NCBI GenBank assembly: GCA_008933995.1
Contig: WARS01000052.1
Location: forward strand, 5,084,001 to 5,148,000
DNA length: 64,000 bases
Source of the DNA: Datnioides undecimradiatus
Lineage: Eukaryota > Chordata > Actinopteri > Lobotiformes > Datnioididae
Reading direction: 5' to 3'
Within the stretch, counting starts at the first letter, position 1; each line of letters begins with the position of its first letter. A program made the position numbers and the translations under genes. Below are positions 63,801 to 64,000 of the stretch, piece by piece. The notes beneath the pieces were generated by a model. It saw only the letters and a list, made by a program, of their open reading frames with translations, ran no database searches and was not told where the DNA came from.

Positions 63801-64000
63801 CTGCGTCTAATTCATGACATTTTTTTAAAAATCTTTTAGGGTCATGCTGGTCCTATGGGATCCATCGGCTACCCTGGGCCTCGCGGTGTGAAAGTAAGTG
63901 CTATCTTAGTCCTACTGTACCACCCTGTCATGAAGAATTTCAAGTTTTTTCTGAATTTCATCCTTTCCCTTCTCTCCAGGGTGCTGAGGGAATTAGAGGC
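22229..64000 (+). CDS. col11a1: Collagen alpha-1(XI) chain gene, 5' part (28 exons, truncated at right edge)
   Basis: This encodes the fibrillar procollagen alpha-1(XI) chain, which assembles with other type XI/V/II chains, is secreted, and nucleates and limits the diameter of cartilage collagen fibrils. The 28 coding exons join in one frame to 785 residues; the mammalian chain is about 1800. Order: signal peptide (1-38), TSPN/laminin-G domain (about 39-262, four Cys), acidic Tyr-rich variable region (263-427), minor helix (about 436-505), hinge and N-telopeptide (about 506-541), major Gly-X-Y helix from 542. The N-terminal motif [10 protein letters not shown] and the hinge motif [11 protein letters not shown] match alpha-1(XI); the N-terminus excludes the close paralogue alpha-1(V). 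The ATG at 22229 has a good context (caccATGG) and an in-frame TAA lies upstream at 22148. All introns are GT-AG. The a/b teleost paralogue is undecided. The remaining helix and C-propeptide lie beyond the window. Confidence 0.96.
22344..29030 (+). other. col11a1: col11a1 intron 1 (6.7 kb)
   Basis: A long first intron with no coding exon or recognised transposon. It holds a TG microsatellite (22583-22608), a CTCF-like word at 24099-24116, and SOX-type cores at 26059-26065 and 26188-26194. A regulatory role is plausible because first introns of cartilage collagen genes often carry enhancers, but it is unproven. Confidence 0.8.
22583..22608 (+). repeat. TG microsatellite, intron 1
   Basis: (TG)n with one TGAG interruption, about 240 bp after exon 1. 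Confidence 0.9.
29031..29195 (+). CDS. col11a1: col11a1 exon 2: start of TSPN/LamG domain
   Basis: 165 nt after the acceptor ttcacag. It encodes [18 protein letters not shown], then TTGFCTVRR with the first domain cysteine, and ends in the motif APTKQLFPG. All of this corresponds to the start of the alpha-1(XI) N-terminal globular domain. It ends with a one-base overhang completed by exon 3. Confidence 0.95.
29636..29715 (+). repeat. Short family A repeat fragment in intron 1-2 area (intron 2)
   Basis: The words gctagcagctctttgaggct and tatttaccatgttcac match the front part of the family A repeat in + orientation. It lies in intron 2, about 440 bp after exon 2. Confidence 0.4.
31430..31775 (+). 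repeat. Fold-back (MITE-like) repeat, copy 1, in intron 2
   Basis: A left part with ttatcttagcatagagaag and a right part with tggtagcttcatattcactg and acagacaaaagagtgggat match a common percomorph repeat built of inverted arms around gctaagctaagc. The copy is degraded. It ends about 75 bp before exon 3. Confidence 0.55.
31849..32062 (+). CDS. col11a1: col11a1 exon 3: TSPN/LamG domain core
   Basis: 214 nt. It encodes the beta-sandwich core, including [26 protein letters not shown] and [12 protein letters not shown], ending LADGK. The codon AA|A is split with exon 4. Its local GC content is clearly higher than the flanking introns. The acceptor lies about 75 bp downstream of a fold-back repeat. 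Confidence 0.95.
32063..33225 (+). other. col11a1: col11a1 intron 3 (1.16 kb)
   Basis: Carries a fold-back repeat (32870-33115) close to the exon 4 acceptor; otherwise featureless. Confidence 0.85.
32870..33115 (+). repeat. Fold-back (MITE-like) repeat, copy 2, in intron 3
   Basis: Left arm: cagccagcagctgattagct, then tagcgtaaag. Right arm: gctaattagttgctgtgtgt, then agctttctgtttagtgcac. The two arms are imperfect inverted complements. It ends about 110 bp before exon 4. Confidence 0.6.
33226..33388 (+). CDS. col11a1: col11a1 exon 4: TSPN/LamG domain
   Basis: 163 nt. It encodes [19 protein letters not shown] (second domain cysteine), KKKVTRPL, then [16 protein letters not shown]. These strands are among the best conserved parts of alpha-1(XI) and alpha-1(V). 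It ends in phase 0 at GAG|gtgagc. Confidence 0.95.
35330..35620 (+). repeat. Fold-back (MITE-like) repeat, copy 3, in intron 4
   Basis: Contains ccccctgcttccagtcgtta, then tgctaagctaggctaatc, followed by gctgacatgagcattgta and a right end with tttcccaaacgtcaaagc. This is a clear arm of the same family, with the left arm more decayed. Confidence 0.6.
38511..38578 (+). repeat. CA microsatellite, intron 4
   Basis: (CA)16 at 38511-38542, continuing as an imperfect CA tract with CACT and CAGA interruptions to about 38578. Confidence 0.95.
42164..42292 (+). CDS. col11a1: col11a1 exon 5: end of TSPN/LamG domain
   Basis: 129 nt, phase 0 at both ends. It encodes [18 protein letters not shown], then CEHYSPDC with the third and fourth domain cysteines, and ends [11 protein letters not shown]. 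The QAQEP motif is shared with mammalian alpha-1(XI) at the junction of the globular domain and variable region, near where BMP-1-type proteinases are thought to process the N-propeptide; that role is inferred here. Confidence 0.95.
42293..46535 (+). other. col11a1: col11a1 intron 5 (4.2 kb)
   Basis: Contains the best fold-back repeat copy (45265-45610). I looked for a Lys-rich exon 6B in it and found none. Confidence 0.8.
45265..45610 (+). repeat. Fold-back (MITE-like) repeat, copy 4, in intron 5
   Basis: Left arm ends in gcctagcttagcataaatac (about 45365) and right arm begins ctttatgctaagctaagcta (about 45547). These are inverted complements about 180 bp apart, so the element can fold back on itself. 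It is the best-preserved copy in the window. Confidence 0.65.
46536..46625 (+). CDS. col11a1: col11a1 exon 6A-like: acidic Tyr-rich variable region
   Basis: 90 nt, 30 codons, phase 0 at both ends. It encodes a [20 protein letters not shown] acidic segment with five Tyr, matching mammalian exon 6A in position and composition but shorter. Acceptor cctttttccttacag is strong; donor is GAG|gtaaca. Exon 6A is alternatively spliced in mammals. Tyr sulfation is likely by family analogy. Confidence 0.88.
46626..46997 (+). other. col11a1: col11a1 intron between exons 6A and 7 (372 bp)
   Basis: In mammals exon 6B lies in this position. Here the intron is short and no Lys-rich, splice-flanked open segment of about 150 nt is visible. 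Confidence 0.8.
46998..47096 (+). CDS. col11a1: col11a1 exon 7: variable region
   Basis: 99 nt, 33 codons, phase 0 at both ends. It begins [19 protein letters not shown] and ends DTAGQGQ. Position and the leading AN plus Tyr/acidic composition match mammalian exon 7. It sits only 372 bp after exon 6A. The acceptor (gaactttag) has a modest pyrimidine tract. Confidence 0.87.
47097..49355 (+). other. col11a1: col11a1 intron 7 (2.3 kb)
   Basis: No recognisable element. Short reading frames at 47479-47661 and 47661-47867 lack splice context and resemble no exon of this family. Confidence 0.8.
49356..49661 (+). CDS. col11a1: col11a1 exon 8: long acidic variable-region exon
   Basis: 306 nt, 102 codons, phase 0 at both ends. 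It begins [13 protein letters not shown], continues with a Val/Thr/Pro/Glu-rich stretch, then short repeated Tyr/Asp/Glu/Lys units ([20 protein letters not shown]), and ends in the conserved [13 protein letters not shown]. The conserved end fixes the identity as exon 8; the exon looks somewhat longer than the mammalian one (about 85 codons from memory). The acceptor (ctggattgatcccag) is pyrimidine-poor, fitting regulated splicing. Confidence 0.92.
49662..50783 (+). other. col11a1: col11a1 intron 8 (1.1 kb)
   Basis: Short A and T runs only. Its 3' end is the acceptor fused to GTGAGT of exon 9. Confidence 0.85.
50784..50849 (+). CDS. col11a1: col11a1 exon 9: start of minor helix
   Basis: 66 nt, 22 codons: [19 protein letters not shown] then IEP. 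This corresponds to the GxYGEKGQKGEPAVVEP segment of mammalian alpha-1(XI). The exon begins with GTGAGT directly after the acceptor AG, so the acceptor is fused to a donor-like sequence. Donor is CCA|gtaagt. Confidence 0.93.
50850..51759 (+). other. col11a1: col11a1 intron 9 (0.9 kb)
   Basis: Nothing recognised. Confidence 0.85.
51760..51801 (+). CDS. col11a1: col11a1 exon 10: minor helix
   Basis: 42 nt: [14 protein letters not shown], matching mammalian exon 10 (GMLVEGPPGPAGPA) in length and sequence. The acceptor is strong (cccttttttcag) and the donor is gtgagt. Confidence 0.93.
51802..52185 (+). other. col11a1: col11a1 intron 10 (384 bp)
   Basis: Contains TG-rich tracts near both ends; the last one forms part of the exon 11 acceptor. 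Confidence 0.85.
52165..52178 (+). promoter_or_regulatory. col11a1: TG run at the exon 11 splice acceptor
   Basis: (TG)7 ending 7 bp before the AG of exon 11 (AG at 52184-52185), where a polypyrimidine tract is expected. UG repeats next to acceptors are known to bind TDP-43 and CELF-type proteins and to weaken exon inclusion, as in CFTR exon 9. An effect here is inference. Confidence 0.6.
52186..52248 (+). CDS. col11a1: col11a1 exon 11: minor helix
   Basis: 63 nt encoding seven Gly-X-Y triplets ([18 protein letters not shown], then GER). The acceptor is unusual: a (TG)7 run at 52165-52178 occupies most of the polypyrimidine-tract position. Confidence 0.94.
52249..54352 (+). other. col11a1: col11a1 intron 11 (2.1 kb)
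   Basis: Holds a reverse family A repeat (53615-53875); otherwise featureless. Confidence 0.85.
53615..53875 (-). repeat. Degenerate family A repeat in intron 11
   Basis: Contains ggatagattgccaatgaagt, cccagaggatgaatcctga and later aatgctaacatag and gtaaacatgctg, in reverse orientation relative to 10773-11412. Confidence 0.5.
54353..54427 (+). CDS. col11a1: col11a1 exon 12: end of minor helix
   Basis: 75 nt. It starts [19 protein letters not shown] and ends TILMLP, the same transition out of the minor helix seen in mammals (TMLMLP). Confidence 0.95.
54681..54864 (+). repeat. Compound TG ... TG ... CA microsatellites, intron 12
   Basis: Three pure tracts: (TG)13 at 54681-54707, (GT)23 at 54757-54803 and (AC)9 at 54847-54864. 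The TG and AC tracts are inverted complements, so the transcript could form a long hairpin in this 523-bp intron. Confidence 0.95.
54951..55034 (+). CDS. col11a1: col11a1 exon 13: hinge and N-telopeptide
   Basis: 84 nt, 28 codons: [19 protein letters not shown] followed by AQAILSQAR. This non-collagenous segment is nearly identical to mammalian alpha-1(XI), where a Lys in the N-telopeptide takes part in cross-linking. The Lys of SHKGP is in the corresponding place; its cross-link role is inferred. Confidence 0.95.
55035..56388 (+). other. col11a1: col11a1 intron 13 (1.35 kb)
   Basis: Nothing recognised apart from a short A run near 55570. Confidence 0.85.
56389..56445 (+). CDS. col11a1: col11a1 exon 14: start of major triple helix
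   Basis: 57 nt: LAMR followed by [15 protein letters not shown]. The uninterrupted major helix begins at the first Gly, residue 542. Confidence 0.95.
56446..57112 (+). other. col11a1: col11a1 intron 14 (667 bp)
   Basis: Holds the (AC)13 microsatellite; otherwise nothing seen. Confidence 0.85.
56613..56639 (+). repeat. AC microsatellite, intron 14
   Basis: (AC)13 tract about 170 bp after exon 14. Confidence 0.95.
57113..57166 (+). CDS. col11a1: col11a1 exon 15: major helix
   Basis: 54 nt, six perfect triplets: [18 protein letters not shown]. Acceptor tttttttaatag, donor CAG|gtgaga. Confidence 0.95.
57344..57397 (+). CDS. col11a1: col11a1 exon 16: major helix
   Basis: 54 nt, six perfect triplets: [18 protein letters not shown]. 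Acceptor ttttacccacag, donor AGG|gtacga. Confidence 0.95.
57398..57789 (+). other. col11a1: col11a1 intron 16 (392 bp)
   Basis: Nothing recognised. Confidence 0.85.
57790..57843 (+). CDS. col11a1: col11a1 exon 17: major helix
   Basis: 54 nt, six perfect triplets: [18 protein letters not shown]. Donor AAG|gtaaag. Confidence 0.95.
57954..58007 (+). CDS. col11a1: col11a1 exon 18: major helix
   Basis: 54 nt, six perfect triplets: [18 protein letters not shown], nearly identical to mammalian alpha-1(XI). The intron before it is only 110 bp. Confidence 0.96.
58008..58765 (+). other. col11a1: col11a1 intron 18 (758 bp)
   Basis: A CTCF-like word (gccaccagaggtaggc) lies near 58469; otherwise nothing recognised. 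Confidence 0.8.
58766..58819 (+). CDS. col11a1: col11a1 exon 19: major helix
   Basis: 54 nt, six perfect triplets: [18 protein letters not shown]. Acceptor ttttctctctag, donor AGA|gtaagt. Confidence 0.95.
58928..58972 (+). CDS. col11a1: col11a1 exon 20: major helix
   Basis: 45 nt, five triplets: [15 protein letters not shown]. Preceded by a 108-bp intron with acceptor tttttatccaaag. Confidence 0.94.
58973..59868 (+). other. col11a1: col11a1 intron 20 (0.9 kb)
   Basis: A CTCF-like word (gaccacaaggggtcag) lies at 59671-59686; otherwise nothing recognised. Confidence 0.8.
59869..59922 (+). CDS. col11a1: col11a1 exon 21: major helix
   Basis: 54 nt, six triplets: [18 protein letters not shown]. 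The [10 protein letters not shown] core is shared with mammalian alpha-1(XI). Donor CGT|gtaagc. Confidence 0.95.
60012..60056 (+). CDS. col11a1: col11a1 exon 22: major helix
   Basis: 45 nt, five triplets: [15 protein letters not shown], ending with the conserved GPKGNM. The preceding intron is 89 bp. Confidence 0.95.
60057..61511 (+). other. col11a1: col11a1 intron 22 (1.45 kb)
   Basis: T-rich run at about 60087-60116. Short reading frames at 60324-61090 have no supporting features. Confidence 0.85.
61512..61565 (+). CDS. col11a1: col11a1 exon 23: major helix
   Basis: 54 nt, six triplets: [18 protein letters not shown]. Acceptor tatgcacag, donor CAT|gtaagt. Confidence 0.95.
61566..62661 (+). 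other. col11a1: col11a1 intron 23 (1.1 kb)
   Basis: A pyrimidine-rich stretch follows exon 23 (about 61570-61680). No further exon is seen. Confidence 0.85.
62662..62706 (+). CDS. col11a1: col11a1 exon 24: major helix
   Basis: 45 nt, five triplets: [15 protein letters not shown], almost identical to mammalian [15 protein letters not shown]. Donor AAA|gtaagt. Confidence 0.95.
62707..63073 (+). other. col11a1: col11a1 intron 24 (367 bp)
   Basis: Nothing recognised. Confidence 0.85.
63074..63127 (+). CDS. col11a1: col11a1 exon 25: major helix
   Basis: 54 nt, six triplets: [18 protein letters not shown]. Donor CCT|gtaagt. Confidence 0.95.
63238..63282 (+). CDS. col11a1: col11a1 exon 26: major helix
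   Basis: 45 nt, five triplets: [15 protein letters not shown]. Separated from exon 25 by 110 bp. Confidence 0.95.
63283..63839 (+). other. col11a1: col11a1 intron 26 (557 bp)
   Basis: Nothing recognised. The acceptor has its pyrimidines split by an A run (tttttttaaaaatcttttag). Confidence 0.85.
63840..63893 (+). CDS. col11a1: col11a1 exon 27: major helix
   Basis: 54 nt, six triplets: [27 protein letters not shown] is identical to the mammalian segment. Donor AAA|gtaagt. Confidence 0.95.
63980..64000 (+). CDS. col11a1: col11a1 exon 28 (cut by the window edge)
   Basis: The first 21 nt after acceptor tctctccag encode GAEGIRG, corresponding to GADGVRG in mammals. The 86-bp intron before it is the shortest in the window. 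The rest of the exon is outside the window. Confidence 0.9.

Noticed and set aside
1..64000. Bacterial-type systems, CRISPR arrays, tRNA or rRNA genes
   Set aside because: The DNA is clearly vertebrate nuclear sequence. No spaced direct repeats of CRISPR type and no cloverleaf or rRNA segments were noticed, though a covariance-model search was not possible.

Overview
The window is vertebrate nuclear DNA, almost certainly from a teleost fish and probably a percomorph. It is AT-rich, with long stretches lacking any coding signal, GT-AG introns, dinucleotide microsatellites and degraded interspersed repeats of a style common in percomorph genomes. There are no operons, bacterial genes, CRISPR arrays or recognisable RNA genes. 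The species assignment is an inference from sequence style.

There is one protein-coding gene: the 5' part of the collagen alpha-1(XI) gene (col11a1; whether the a or b teleost paralogue cannot be decided here), on the + strand from the start codon at 22229 to the window's right edge. I resolved 28 coding exons by hand. They encode 785 residues in one continuous frame: signal peptide (exon 1), the four-cysteine thrombospondin N-terminal-like/laminin-G domain (exons 2-5), an acidic tyrosine-rich variable region (exons 6A, 7 and 8), the minor triple helix (exons 9-12), a short non-collagenous hinge with the N-telopeptide (exons 13-14), and the start of the major Gly-X-Y helix (exons 14-28, each 45 or 54 bp apart from exon 14). 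The gene runs off the right end inside exon 28. The basic exon 6B of mammals was not found.

Positions 1-22228 contain no gene I can support. They hold a decayed minus-strand Ty3/Gypsy pol fragment (about 8115-8790), a degenerate teleost interspersed repeat (about 10773-11412), and a head-to-tail duplication of about 3.76 kb (10956-14718 and 14719-18480). The two duplicate copies differ by many small indels, a pattern that suggests an assembly artefact as much as a real duplication. A GC-box-bearing segment and a 5' leader with two short upstream ORFs (21860-22228) precede the start codon.

The introns carry at least four copies of a fold-back repeat containing gctaagctaagc-type arms; two of them end about 75-110 bp before exons 3 and 4. 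Other introns carry pieces of the 10.8 kb repeat family and TG/CA microsatellites. Two splice sites are unusual: the exon 11 acceptor has a TG run in place of most of its polypyrimidine tract, and exon 9 begins with a perfect donor-like GTGAGT. I found no novel biological system. The most useful observations are the tandem duplication, the missing exon 6B and the unusual splice sites.
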